Positions 25,768 to 34,704 of a stretch of DNA of 55,655 nt are shown here, in pieces. The notes beneath the pieces are model-generated. The model made no database searches. It was not told the origin of the DNA and worked only from the letters and a program-made list of their open reading frames with translations. The position numbers and the translations under genes were made by a program. The DNA comes from Rhodospirillales bacterium (lineage in GTDB: Bacteria; Pseudomonadota; Alphaproteobacteria; Rhodospirillales; UBA2165): the NCBI GenBank assembly GCA_022822205.1, contig JAJECC010000160.1, positions 1-55,655 on the forward strand, in the 5' to 3' direction. Position 1 is the first letter of the stretch. Every line of letters begins with the position of its first letter.

Positions 25768-25907
25768 CCCTTGAGCGACTGTGGAGGTGGCCCATTCGGC
25801 ATGTTCGCCACGCGAACATCCGGTATGGACGAGCGCCTGCCCGGCTATTCAGGAACCGTTTCCAGCCTGTACCATACAACCGAACACTCTTTCACCGGGA
25901 GGAAAAC

Positions 25908-26870
25908 ATGCAGCTTTCAAAATTCCTAGTAGCGGCCGGTTTGGCCGCGCTGGTGGCCGCTCCGGCGGCAGCCCAGACCGTGGGCGTCGGCACGACCAAA
26001 GGCGGCTTCACCAACCAGGCCGGCCAATCCCTGTCCAAGGTCGTGTCCCAAATGACCGATATTCAGATGCGGTCCCAGCCCTTCGGCGGGTCCAGCGTCT
26101 ATGTCCCCGCCGTCAATGCGGGCAAGCTGGAATTCGGTTTGGTGAACGAACTTGAATCTCTATATGCCGTAACGGGCACGGGCATTTATCCGGGCCGCAA
26201 GCACCCCAATCTGCGAGTCGTTACGGCGACCATTCCGTTCCGCGTCGCGACCTTCGCCCGCAAGGATTCCAATATCAAGACGCTCAAGGATCTGAAGGGC
26301 AAGCGGGTGCCCAGCGGCTGGTCGTCCCAGCGCATCATCCAGCCGCTGATGGAAGCGCAGCTCGCCAATGCGGGCCTGACCTATGACGATGTGGTCAAGG
26401 TGCCGGTCCCCAATGTCGTCAAGAGCGCCGACGTCTTCGCCGCCGGCGGGGCGGACGTATTCCACTTCGTCTTCGGCGCCGGCAAGGTGCGCGAAACCAA
26501 CGCCAAGGTGCGGGGCGGCATCCGCGTGCTGCCGTTCGACCCCTCGCCCTCGGCATTGGCCGCAGCCCGTAAGCATGTGCCGCCGGCTTTCGCCAAGCCC
26601 GAAAAACCCTCCAAACGGAATGTGGGAGTCGACGCGCCGCTGCACGTCATGACCTATTGGCATACCCTGGCCGCCGGCGCGCATGTGTCGGATGACGTTG
26701 TATACAAAGTCGCCAAAACCATGCACGACAACCGCGCCGCGCTGGTCAAGGCGTTCCCCGGCTGGGGCGGGTTCCGGTCGGACAGCATGGCAATCAACTT
26801 CAAGGGGCTCACCTACCACCCGGGCGCCGTGAAGTTCTATAAGGAAAAAGGTGTGTGGCCGCCCAAATAG
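25908..26870 (+). CDS. TAXI family TRAP substrate-binding protein
   Basis: The 320-residue receptor has a signal peptide (MQLSKFLVAAGLAALVAAPA then AAAQ) and the TAXI pattern: VGVGTTKGGFTNQAGQSLSK, a TDIQMRSQPFGGSSVYVPAV stretch, LEFGLVNELESLYAVTG and LKGKRVPSGWSSQ. The start ATG follows GGGAGG. It supplies the 645-residue fused permease downstream. A hairpin spans its stop codon. As the third receptor in the island it probably serves the Rieske/molybdenum operon and takes up a related acid. Confidence 0.92.
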   Translation: MQLSKFLVAAGLAALVAAPAAAQTVGVGTTKGGFTNQAGQSLSKVVSQMTDIQMRSQPFGGSSVYVPAVNAGKLEFGLVNELESLYAVTGTGIYPGRKHPNLRVVTATIPFRVATFARKDSNIKTLKDLKGKRVPSGWSSQRIIQPLMEAQLANAGLTYDDVVKVPVPNVVKSADVFAAGGADVFHFVFGAGKVRETNAKVRGGIRVLPFDPSPSALAAARKHVPPAFAKPEKPSKRNVGVDAPLHVMTYWHTLAAGAHVSDDVVYKVAKTMHDNRAALVKAFPGWGGFRSDSMAINFKGLTYHPGAVKFYKEKGVWPPK

Positions 26871-26900
26871 GGTGAACCCGCCAGACGGCCCACACACCTT
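26848..26900 (+). promoter_or_regulatory. Intercistronic hairpin after the TAXI receptor gene
   Basis: AAGGTGTGTGGCCG (26848-26861) pairs with CGGCCCACACACCTT (26886-26900), leaving one unpaired C and a 24-base loop. It covers the receptor's last codons and stop. No T-run follows. It resembles the stem at 16957-16990 and may set the receptor-to-permease ratio. Confidence 0.7.
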
Positions 26901-26911
26901 AGAGGCTGTCA

Positions 26912-28849
26912 GTGACCGACGCTGTCCCGACTGACGCCGGCAGCGGCACGAAATCGGCGATGAACGGCTTTATAGCCGTTCTCGCCATCGTGTTGACGCT
27001 GGGCTCGATTGCCTGGGCTGCCGACCTGTACCGGATGGCGGGTCTGCTGCTCTATACGGAGCAGTTCCTGAGCGGCATTCTGGCCATCGCGGTGCCGCTG
27101 GTATTTCTGTCCGTCCGCGCGCGGAAGGGAAGCGAAGGCGCGACCATCCCCTGGTACGACTACCTGTTCTCCATCCTGGGGTTTGTCTGCGCCGGCTACA
27201 TGGCGGTGCGCTATCCGCAACTGGCCGAACTGGTCTCCGACGCGCCCGTCGATGGCCTGATCCCCGGCGTCATCATGGTCGCGCTCCTGATCGAGGGGCT
27301 GAGGCGCACCGTCGGCCATGTGCTGACCGTTCTGGTGATCGCCTTTGTTTTCCTGGGCCTGTTCGGCCACCTGCTGCCGGGCAAGCTGGCCGGCAAGGAA
27401 ATGCTGACCCGGGATCTGTTCTATTACCTGGCCTGGGACCCAACCAGCATCCTTGGTATCCCGTTGAAGATCGTGACCTCCATCGTCCTGGCATTCGTCT
27501 TCTTCGGCCAGGTGCTGACCAAATCGGGAGGCTCGGCGTTCTTTACCGAGTTTTCCATGGTGCTGGTCGGCCGATACCGGGGCGGCCAGGCCAAGATCGC
27601 GGTGACCGGATCGGGCTTCTTCGGCTCCATCTCGGGCAGCGTGGTCTCCAACGTGGTCACCACCGGCGTCATCACCATCCCCTTGATGCGGAGCGCCGGC
27701 TACCGGGGCGTTCAGGCGGGCGCCATCGAGGCGGTGGCGTCAACCGGCGGCCAGCTTATGCCGCCGATCATGGGGGCGGCCGCCTTCCTCATGGCCGAGT
27801 TTCTGGAGATTCCCTACAAGGAGGTGGTGGTCGCGGCGCTTATCCCGGCGGTGCTGTATTACGTGGCGCTGTTTATCCTGGCCGACCTGGAGGCGGCGCG
27901 CACCAACATCCAGCCGCTGACGGACGAGGAAATACCGAAACTGTGGGATGTGGTGAAGTCCGGCTGGTACTTCCCCCTCCCCTTCGCGGCCCTGATCGTC
28001 GCCCTGTTCAATTTCAATTTCTCGCCGGAAATGTCGGCGCTCATCGCGACCGGGGTCATCGTCGCGACCAGTATGGTCTTCGGCTACAAGGGCAAGCGTC
28101 TTACCCTTGGAGATCTTCTGGATGCCGTACGGGCCACCGGCCACGCCGTCCTCGACATCATCATGATTGCGGCGGCCGCCGGCATCGTCATCGGCACCCT
28201 CAATGTGACCGGTGTCGGCTTCGGCATGTCGCTTTTGCTGGTGGAGCTCGGCGGCACCAATCTCTTCCTCCTTCTGCTGATATCCGCATTGGTCTGCATC
28301 ATCCTCGGTATGGGCATGCCGACGGTCGCCGTCTACCTGATGCTGGCGACCCTGGTCGCGCCCGCCCTGATCGAGGTCGGCATCAACCCCATGGCGGCGC
28401 ACCTGTTCATCCTCTATTTCGGCATGATGTCCATGATCACGCCGCCGGTGGCCATCGCCGCCTTCGCGGCCGCGACGCTCACCGGCGAAGACGCCATGAA
28501 AACCGGGTTCGCGGCCATGCGCTTCGGCTGGTTTGCTTATCTGGTGCCGTTCCTCTTTGTTCTCAGCCCCAGTCTGCTGATGGAAGGCGACGCATTCGAG
28601 GTTATCGCCGCGGCGGCGACCGCCGCAGGGGGCGTATGGCTCGTTTCCATCGCCATCATGGGATACTTCGTTCGTGAGCTGGGGCTTCCGTTGCGGGTTC
28701 TATTCGGACTTGCCGGCGTGGCGCTGCTCATTCCCGGCTCCGGGTTCGAGGGGGCGCAGGTGACAGACATCGCCGGACTGGTTATCGGCGTGTTGCTGAT
28801 CGGGCGGGAAGTGGCGGTGAGCCGGGCGGCGAAAGCCGGCGCGCTCTAA
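26912..28849 (+). CDS. TRAP permease, fused 4TM/12TM (TAXI type)
   Basis: The 645-residue membrane protein is the fused small and large permease used with TAXI receptors. The hydrophobic pattern shows four to five N-terminal segments followed by a long DctM-like half with SGSVVSNVVTTGVITIPLM, STGGQLMPPIMGAAAFLMAE and LGMGMPTVAVYLMLATLVAP. The start is GTG at 26912, 41 nt after the receptor stop and just past the hairpin. Its stop overlaps the stop of the convergent monooxygenase gene by 4 nt. Transport is probably cation-driven. Confidence 0.93.
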   Translation: MTDAVPTDAGSGTKSAMNGFIAVLAIVLTLGSIAWAADLYRMAGLLLYTEQFLSGILAIAVPLVFLSVRARKGSEGATIPWYDYLFSILGFVCAGYMAVRYPQLAELVSDAPVDGLIPGVIMVALLIEGLRRTVGHVLTVLVIAFVFLGLFGHLLPGKLAGKEMLTRDLFYYLAWDPTSILGIPLKIVTSIVLAFVFFGQVLTKSGGSAFFTEFSMVLVGRYRGGQAKIAVTGSGFFGSISGSVVSNVVTTGVITIPLMRSAGYRGVQAGAIEAVASTGGQLMPPIMGAAAFLMAEFLEIPYKEVVVAALIPAVLYYVALFILADLEAARTNIQPLTDEEIPKLWDVVKSGWYFPLPFAALIVALFNFNFSPEMSALIATGVIVATSMVFGYKGKRLTLGDLLDAVRATGHAVLDIIMIAAAAGIVIGTLNVTGVGFGMSLLLVELGGTNLFLLLLISALVCIILGMGMPTVAVYLMLATLVAPALIEVGINPMAAHLFILYFGMMSMITPPVAIAAFAAATLTGEDAMKTGFAAMRFGWFAYLVPFLFVLSPSLLMEGDAFEVIAAAATAAGGVWLVSIAIMGYFVRELGLPLRVLFGLAGVALLIPGSGFEGAQVTDIAGLVIGVLLIGREVAVSRAAKAGAL

Positions 28850-30504
28850 CCGGCGCCCCGCACCTTGTCGATCAGGCCCGCCGGATCCGGAATAGCGGAT
28901 CCCCGCCAGGCGACGACCTGATCGGGCCGGATAAGCGCGTGGTCAGCCTCGTAGAGGTCGCGTGCCCCGTCGATTTCGACATGGAGAGACCGCAAGGGCA
29001 GTCCGGCCGTTTTCGCCGCCGCTTCGAGCCGCCGGCCCTCCTCCCTGTCGCCTGAAAAATTCAGGTGGGTAAACTCGAACCCGAACCGGTCATACAGGGA
29101 GATGTCCTCGTCCAGCCAAAGATGCGGCGCCCGTCCGCCGGGGCAGGCCGTCGGCACATACTCATTGGCGCGGTCGGGCGGCGGCGATGAGCCGTCGGGA
29201 GCGATGATGGGCGATCCGTCCAGCCGCGTGCCAAACGTAATTCCGGGGATATTGAACTCGGTTCGCCCATGCCGGTCGAAATATTCTCCCGCTTCCGCGC
29301 GCAGCTTCGCGCCCTCATCCGAATCTTCTTCGAGCCGCGGGTCGGGTTTGAAATTACCCAACGAATTGGCGAAACCCCTCGCATATCCCGTGTTGCGGAC
29401 CGCGGCCGGATGCCTCTCCGGGTGATAGGATTCCAGGAGCCCGTCTCCGCCCCAGCCATTGACCGCCGCCGCCAGTTTCCAGCCCAAATTGACCGCGTCC
29501 TCGACCGCCGTGTTGTATCCGAGCCCGCCCGTCGGGGTGAACAGATGAGCGGCGTCTCCGGCGATGAACAAGCGCCCCTTCCGCAGCCGCTCGGCGACCA
29601 GGGCAAATCCGGCCCGCCACGAGGACCTGGTGATGATGTCGAAGTCGACTTCCTTTCCCATGCATTGGGCGAACATCCGGCGCGCCTGGATTTCCGAAAT
29701 GTCGTCCCGGTCCTCGCCGGGCTTGAGCTGGGTGTGAAAGACGAACTCCATGTCTCCGTCGACGGCCACGAAGAAACATCGCCGCCGATGATCCACATTG
29801 ACGTTCATCCATGCGGGTTTGCCGCACATGTTCTCGTATATTTCCCGGCTCCGGAGATAGACGGCATGCATGTCGCCGCCGGCGAAATCCCGCTCTATGC
29901 CCGCCTCTCCCTCGTACTCGACGCCCATATGGTTTCGCACGATGCTTCGGGCGCCGTCGCAGCCGACGAGGTACCGGCCGGTGAACGCCACCTCGCGCCC
30001 CTGGTGAACGGCCGTTGCCGAGACATGATCGCCGTGGTCGGCGACCGACGTCACCGCGTGCTCATAACGCAGCCGGACCGACGGCAGTTTTTCCGCCTGA
30101 TCGTGGAGAACGCGCTCCACGTACATCTGCGATACCCTGTGAGGCAGCTCCGCCGCGCTCCAGGACCCCGAGAGGTGTTTGACGAGCCTCGCCGCTTCCT
30201 GGGCGGACGGAAGTTGAAACCGCGCCAGTTCGTACCCTGAGAACGTCGTGTAGTAGGCGATATCGGTGGGGTAGTCCCGGGGCAGACCCATTGCCCGCAC
30301 CCGGTCGGCAAATCCCAACCGGCGGTAATGCTCCATCGTCCGGGCCTGGGTGGCATTGGCCTGCGGGTTGATGGCCGTGGAGAGATCGTCGTCCAGCAGC
30401 ACGGTAGAGACGCCGCGCCGGCCAAGCTCGTTGGCGAGCATTAGCCCGGCCGGACCGCCGCCGACGATGATAACGTCCGATACCGCCTCGTTCGGGGAAT
30501 TCAC
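28846..30504 (-). CDS. FAD-dependent aromatic monooxygenase (MhpA/PheA type)
   Basis: The 552-residue flavoprotein hydroxylase has IIVGGGPAGLMLANELGRRG at residues 12-31, YLVGCDGARSIVRNHMG (DG motif, about 180) and LFIAGDAAHLFTPTGGLGYN (GD motif, about 310). The C-terminal part looks like the thioredoxin-like domain of phenol, resorcinol and 3-(3-hydroxyphenyl)propionate hydroxylases. It should ortho-hydroxylate a phenol with NAD(P)H, making a substrate for the extradiol dioxygenase. It is last of four genes transcribed leftwards (hydrolase, flavin oxidoreductase, GST, this gene), 37 nt after the GST gene. Confidence 0.92.
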   Translation of the reverse strand: MNSPNEAVSDVIIVGGGPAGLMLANELGRRGVSTVLLDDDLSTAINPQANATQARTMEHYRRLGFADRVRAMGLPRDYPTDIAYYTTFSGYELARFQLPSAQEAARLVKHLSGSWSAAELPHRVSQMYVERVLHDQAEKLPSVRLRYEHAVTSVADHGDHVSATAVHQGREVAFTGRYLVGCDGARSIVRNHMGVEYEGEAGIERDFAGGDMHAVYLRSREIYENMCGKPAWMNVNVDHRRRCFFVAVDGDMEFVFHTQLKPGEDRDDISEIQARRMFAQCMGKEVDFDIITRSSWRAGFALVAERLRKGRLFIAGDAAHLFTPTGGLGYNTAVEDAVNLGWKLAAAVNGWGGDGLLESYHPERHPAAVRNTGYARGFANSLGNFKPDPRLEEDSDEGAKLRAEAGEYFDRHGRTEFNIPGITFGTRLDGSPIIAPDGSSPPPDRANEYVPTACPGGRAPHLWLDEDISLYDRFGFEFTHLNFSGDREEGRRLEAAAKTAGLPLRSLHVEIDGARDLYEADHALIRPDQVVAWRGSAIPDPAGLIDKVRGAG

Positions 30505-30541
30505 GCTCGCCGTCCCTTCCCCGTGATTTTAGCGGGCCGCA

Positions 30542-31291
30542 TCACCGCGGCACCGGGTCCGACCGGTCGGGGTTCCTGAAGGCCATCATATCCCTGAAGC
30601 TTTCGAGCGCCTGCACCCGGTCCCACCAGGACGCGATATTCGGCCTGGACTTGCGGCCGATCAGTTCGGGCCGGCCGAGAACCTCGATACGATTGATGTA
30701 GGACATCAGCGAAATGTCCGCGAGGCTGTAGGTATCGCCCAGCAGCCAGGGGCCGGGGTGAAGTCCGGCTTCCATCCGGTCGAGCACCTGTTCGATCCGG
30801 GCGAAAGCAGCGTCCTCCTGCGCCTTGGGCATGCCCGAATCGAGTCGCTTCGCTGCGGTCTCCGCGAGGTCGGACTTGCCCAATTTCGCCAATTTGGAAT
30901 GCACCTCATCGATCGAATACTTCGCCAGCACGCGCGGCCGGTGCCTGATGTTGAAGGACGCGACCGAGATGGCGCCGTGCAGGTCTTCTTCCGAAATCAG
31001 CATCCATTTGCGCATGCGCGAGACGCTTTGGGGGCTGTCGGGCCGCAGTTGGACCTCCGGATGCAAGTCTTCCAGATATTCGCAGATGATGTTGGAGTCG
31101 GTCACGATGTGGCCGTCGTGATCCAACGTCGGTACGACCGCCTTGTCGTTGAGCTCGAGATACCAGGATTGGTGTTGTTCAAATTCGAAAAGGTCGATGT
31201 GGACGCTTTCCCAATCCAGTTTTTTCTCGGCCAGTACAATGCGGACTTTCTGGGAGCAGACCGAACTCCAATAGTGATACAGCTTGAGCAA
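30542..31291 (-). CDS. Glutathione S-transferase family protein
   Basis: The 249-residue protein has an N-terminal thioredoxin-like GST domain: LKLYHYWSSVCSQKVRIVLA, a cis-proline region VVPTLDHDGHIVTDSNIICE (about residues 46-65) and a C-terminal all-helical domain with GPWLLGDTYSLADISLMSYI. The start is TTG at 31291, preceded by a strong AGGAGGAAGG; longer frames upstream are not GST-like. In aromatic gene sets such enzymes isomerise maleyl-type products or remove glutathione adducts. It is 56 nt after the flavin oxidoreductase gene. Confidence 0.9.
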   Translation of the reverse strand: MLKLYHYWSSVCSQKVRIVLAEKKLDWESVHIDLFEFEQHQSWYLELNDKAVVPTLDHDGHIVTDSNIICEYLEDLHPEVQLRPDSPQSVSRMRKWMLISEEDLHGAISVASFNIRHRPRVLAKYSIDEVHSKLAKLGKSDLAETAAKRLDSGMPKAQEDAAFARIEQVLDRMEAGLHPGPWLLGDTYSLADISLMSYINRIEVLGRPELIGRKSRPNIASWWDRVQALESFRDMMAFRNPDRSDPVPR

Positions 31292-31347
31292 CGGCCTTCC
31301 TCCTGGTTCCCCGCGCCGCGACAGATCCCAATCGAATGCGCGACCGG

Positions 31348-32523
31348 TTATTCGGCGGCCTCGCTCCGCGGCCGGCGTAGCCGGCCCCGGAAGCGGGGCA
31401 TGACCTCGGCGGCGAACAGCTCCATGTTTTTCCTGGTCAGTTCGTGGGGCAGGGTTCCGAACTGCAGGATGGTGCACATCCGTCCGAGACCAATCCGGTC
31501 CTGGAATTCCTCCAGGCGGGACCGCACCGTATCGGCGCTGCCGCATATGAACATGCCGAGATCGTTCATTCGGTCCATGGTCTTGCCGCCGCCCAGCATT
31601 TCCCGCTTGGCCAGCGCGATGGCCTTCAGCGAACTGATGGAGGTATAGCCCGGCGGCAACAGGAGTTCGTTGGGAATCCGCAGAAACTTATTGAAGAACG
31701 CCTCGATGTGCGGTTTGGCTTCCTTGGCGGCGATCTCGTCGGTCTCGCCGACATATATGGGGACGGCGAGGCCAAGCTGCCGGTCCTCCGCCTCGTAGCC
31801 GTAGTCTTCCTCGCATACCCGGCGGTACATGCCCATGAACTGCTCCACCGCCGAGAACGGCGAATAGACGTTCAGATAGGTGTACTTGCGGTCGGGATGC
31901 GCCGCCCAACGGATGGTTTCTTCCGAGCCCTGCGAGGGAATCCACACCTCGGGATGGGGCCTGGAATAGGGCCGCGGCCACAGATTGACGTATTGCAGAT
32001 GGTAGTGCTTGCCCTCGAAGGCGAAGGGCCCGACCTCGGTCCAGGCGCGAACCACCAGATCGTGGGCCTCGTGAAAACGCTCCAGGGAGAATGCCGGGTT
32101 GATCCCCATCGCGTGGTACTCGACGCCGAGGCCGCGGACGAAGCCCGCCACGAACCGCCCCTTGGTGATGTTGTCGAGCATCGAGAACTCTTCGGCGATC
32201 ATCAGCGGATTGTTGACCATCGGCAGCGCCCGGCCGAGAACGCAGACTTTTGCCTGCCTGGTATTGCGAGCCAGCGCGCCGGCGATAACGCCGGGCGTCG
32301 GCATCAGGCCATAGGCGGTCTGATGATGTTCATTCACGCAGACCCCGTCGAAGCCCAGCTCGTCGGCGTATTCCAACTCGTCCATGTACCGGGTGTAGAG
32401 CTTATGGCCCTCCTCGGGGTCGTAGTAGCTGTTGGGCAGCAGCAGGTTCGCCGATGCGTATTTCTTGTCGTACTCCAGATCCAGCGCGCCGTAGGGCATG
32501 AGGTTGAAGAAGTAGAAATCCAT
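31348..32523 (-). CDS. Luciferase-like (LLM) flavin-dependent oxidoreductase
   Basis: The 391-residue protein is a bacterial-luciferase-type TIM barrel. Matching pieces are DELGFDGVCVNEHHQTAYGL (about residues 57-76), LPMVNNPLMIAEEFSMLDNI and GRFVAGFVRGLGVEYHAMGI. These enzymes use reduced flavin from a separate reductase to oxygenate or dehydrogenate substrates. Its start codon overlaps the hydrolase stop (TGATG), so the two are coupled. No flavin reductase gene is nearby. The exact substrate cannot be inferred. Confidence 0.9.
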   Translation of the reverse strand: MDFYFFNLMPYGALDLEYDKKYASANLLLPNSYYDPEEGHKLYTRYMDELEYADELGFDGVCVNEHHQTAYGLMPTPGVIAGALARNTRQAKVCVLGRALPMVNNPLMIAEEFSMLDNITKGRFVAGFVRGLGVEYHAMGINPAFSLERFHEAHDLVVRAWTEVGPFAFEGKHYHLQYVNLWPRPYSRPHPEVWIPSQGSEETIRWAAHPDRKYTYLNVYSPFSAVEQFMGMYRRVCEEDYGYEAEDRQLGLAVPIYVGETDEIAAKEAKPHIEAFFNKFLRIPNELLLPPGYTSISSLKAIALAKREMLGGGKTMDRMNDLGMFICGSADTVRSRLEEFQDRIGLGRMCTILQFGTLPHELTRKNMELFAAEVMPRFRGRLRRPRSEAAE

Positions 32524-33305
32524 CAGGCGGCTCCCCCGGTAAACGTCACCAGGCGCGAGAGAAAGGCGTCCCTTGCCTCGGCCATCGGCACGTGGCCGCA
32601 GTCTTCGTAGATCTCGAGTTCCGAACCCGGAATCAGTTCGTGATAGGCATGCGCGTAGGGCTCGGGGAATATGCCGTCGCTATCGCCCCAAATGATCAAA
32701 GTCGGCAGCTTGAGGCGATGCAGCCACTTCCTGAGGTCGGGGTTGTGGAGCCGCGGCGACCAGCACAGCCGGGCCGCCATCTGCCTGTTCTTCAGCATCA
32801 CCCCAATCTCCTCCTCGGACGGTTCGTAGGCGAGCATTTCGTCGATAAGGGGTTGCCGGGCGAACACCCGGCGAACGGTTTCCTGCGGCGACCAGGCGAA
32901 CAAATCGCCCATCGGCGTGCCGTTCACCCAGATTCCGGCCGATGAAACGAGGGTCAGCGACTTGATGCGGTGGCGGTCCCGGACGGCGATCTCGGCGGCG
33001 ATCCAGCCGCCCATGGAATGGCCCGCCAGATGGAAGTCTTCCAGGCCGAGGGCCTCGATCACGTCGAGGTAGAAGTAGGCCATGTCGGAGATGCTGTCCA
33101 TCCAGCCCGGCGCGTCCGTGTCCCCGAATCCCGGGTGATCCGGCAGGATGACGTCGTAGTTGGCCGACAGGGATTCGACCATAGGAAGCCAGGACGCATT
33201 GCCGTTGGCGCCGTGCAGCAGCAACAAGGTTTCGCCCTCGCCGGCGCGGCGGACGGTCAACGCGACGCCTGAAACGTTCAGGGTCTCTGTTCTGATACCG
33301 GTCAT
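32523..33305 (-). CDS. Alpha/beta hydrolase (meta-cleavage hydrolase type)
   Basis: The 260 residues form an alpha/beta hydrolase: LLLLHGANGNASWLP (oxyanion HG), ILPDHPGFGDTDAP, nucleophile elbow AGHSMGGWIAAE (Ser about 102), an aspartate in IIWGDSDGIFPEP and a final histidine in YEDCGHVPMAEA. This layout fits hydrolases that split ring-fission products after extradiol cleavage, such as MhpC and HsaD. The extradiol dioxygenase gene diverges from it. The ATG at 33305 is chosen; upstream continuous frame is non-homologous. Confidence 0.92.
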   Translation of the reverse strand: MTGIRTETLNVSGVALTVRRAGEGETLLLLHGANGNASWLPMVESLSANYDVILPDHPGFGDTDAPGWMDSISDMAYFYLDVIEALGLEDFHLAGHSMGGWIAAEIAVRDRHRIKSLTLVSSAGIWVNGTPMGDLFAWSPQETVRRVFARQPLIDEMLAYEPSEEEIGVMLKNRQMAARLCWSPRLHNPDLRKWLHRLKLPTLIIWGDSDGIFPEPYAHAYHELIPGSELEIYEDCGHVPMAEARDAFLSRLVTFTGGAA

Positions 33306-33548
33306 GGTTATCCCTGTCCTTCGGGGCCCGAGACTGCCCGTTTGCTTGTAGATTAACCGGGACACCGGGAAACGCCAGACCCGGATTCCGCCCGCCGGGG
33401 ACCGTCGCTCGGCTACCCACGGTCGAATCGCTGTCACCCGGGAAACAGTCTTCCGTTTCCGGCCATCGAACATTTGCGCACCGGTACTTGTACAAACCGT
33501 CGAGATGCGGTCAAAACGGACGATGAGCGGATCAGTGGGGTACAGGTG

Positions 33549-34559
33549 ATGGCGGAGCTCGTCGGCGGATTCGGCACGTCGCACAGTCTGATACTGGTGA
33601 TGGAGCCGGAAGACTGGTCCGCGCGAGCGGAATTCGACCGCACCATCAGCCATCCGTTCCGCGGAGAGACCTTGAGCTTTGCGGAACTGGCCGAACGGCG
33701 GACGGACAAGGATTATGCGGCCCTCGCCGAACTGCCCGCCCGCCGGGCCCATGCACAGCGTAACCAAACCGCTATCGATGCGCTGGGAGACGCGATCCGC
33801 GAGCTCGATCCGGATGTTCTGGTGGTCATCGGCGACGATCAGGAGGAATGGTACAGCGCCGCCATGCAGCCGGCGATCACCATCTATCATGGCGATAAGC
33901 TGCTGAATTCCGCCTACGATCCGGAAGATCACAAGCACAAGCATCCGTCCATACAGATGGTGGAGAGCAAGCGCCACACGCCCGAAGACACCTATTATCC
34001 GGTGGCCGCGGAGTTGGCGACGCACATGGCGGAAACCGCGACCGCGAACGGTTTCGAGATCACCGCGTCCCGCGACATTCCGTTCGACCGCAAGGGGAAA
34101 CCGATCGGCATCGGTCACGCGTTCACCTTCATCTACCGCCGGGTGCTCAGGGATCGGCCCATCCCCCTCGTGCCCATCCTGGTGAATACGTTCTATCCGC
34201 CGAACCGGCCGCTGCCGTCCAGGTGTTTTCAATTCGGGCAAATCCTCGGCGATGCGATCCGAAGCTGGGAGTCGGATCGGCGGGTGGCGGTGGTGGGCTC
34301 CGGCGGGCTCAGCCATTTCGTCATCGACGAGGAATGGGACCGGCGAATGCTCCGCGCCATGGCCGACGGAAATTACGCGCCCCTGATCGAGGAGGACGAC
34401 GGGATTTTCCGGTCCGGCACGTCCGAGGTGAAGAACTGGATCATCATGCTTGGAGCGATCTCCCGATCCGATTTTGAAATGGAGCTGATCGACTACGTGC
34501 CCTGCTACCGCTCCGAGGCCGGAACCGGGACGGCGATGGGGTTTGCCGTCTGGCATTAG
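33549..34559 (+). CDS. Class III extradiol ring-cleavage dioxygenase (LigB type)
   Basis: The 336-residue protein resembles LigB and related catechol or gallate dioxygenases. The N-terminal GFGTSHS carries the first metal histidine (about 12), a HPFRGETLSF segment may hold the second, VVGSGGLSHFVIDEEWDRRM is the typical central motif and SGTSEVKNWIIMLGAI has the third ligand (glutamate). A long insertion VVIGDDQEEWYSAAMQPAIT is also family-like. It opens the ring of a catecholic product. There is no separate LigA gene, so it acts alone or with an unseen small subunit. Frames starting earlier (33474) are unsupported. Confidence 0.9.
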   Translation: MAELVGGFGTSHSLILVMEPEDWSARAEFDRTISHPFRGETLSFAELAERRTDKDYAALAELPARRAHAQRNQTAIDALGDAIRELDPDVLVVIGDDQEEWYSAAMQPAITIYHGDKLLNSAYDPEDHKHKHPSIQMVESKRHTPEDTYYPVAAELATHMAETATANGFEITASRDIPFDRKGKPIGIGHAFTFIYRRVLRDRPIPLVPILVNTFYPPNRPLPSRCFQFGQILGDAIRSWESDRRVAVVGSGGLSHFVIDEEWDRRMLRAMADGNYAPLIEEDDGIFRSGTSEVKNWIIMLGAISRSDFEMELIDYVPCYRSEAGTGTAMGFAVWH

Positions 34560-34704
34560 ACCCGCCGCCCCGTTGGATAAGGCGCAACCGATGCAGGCCG
34601 TCGAACAGCCCTTGCCGGCAGGGAGCCGTCCATACATGGCAATTTGCCGACCAGGCAATCCTCCTAATGAGCGGCCCCAACCTACGTAACCATAGGAAGG
34701 AGAC

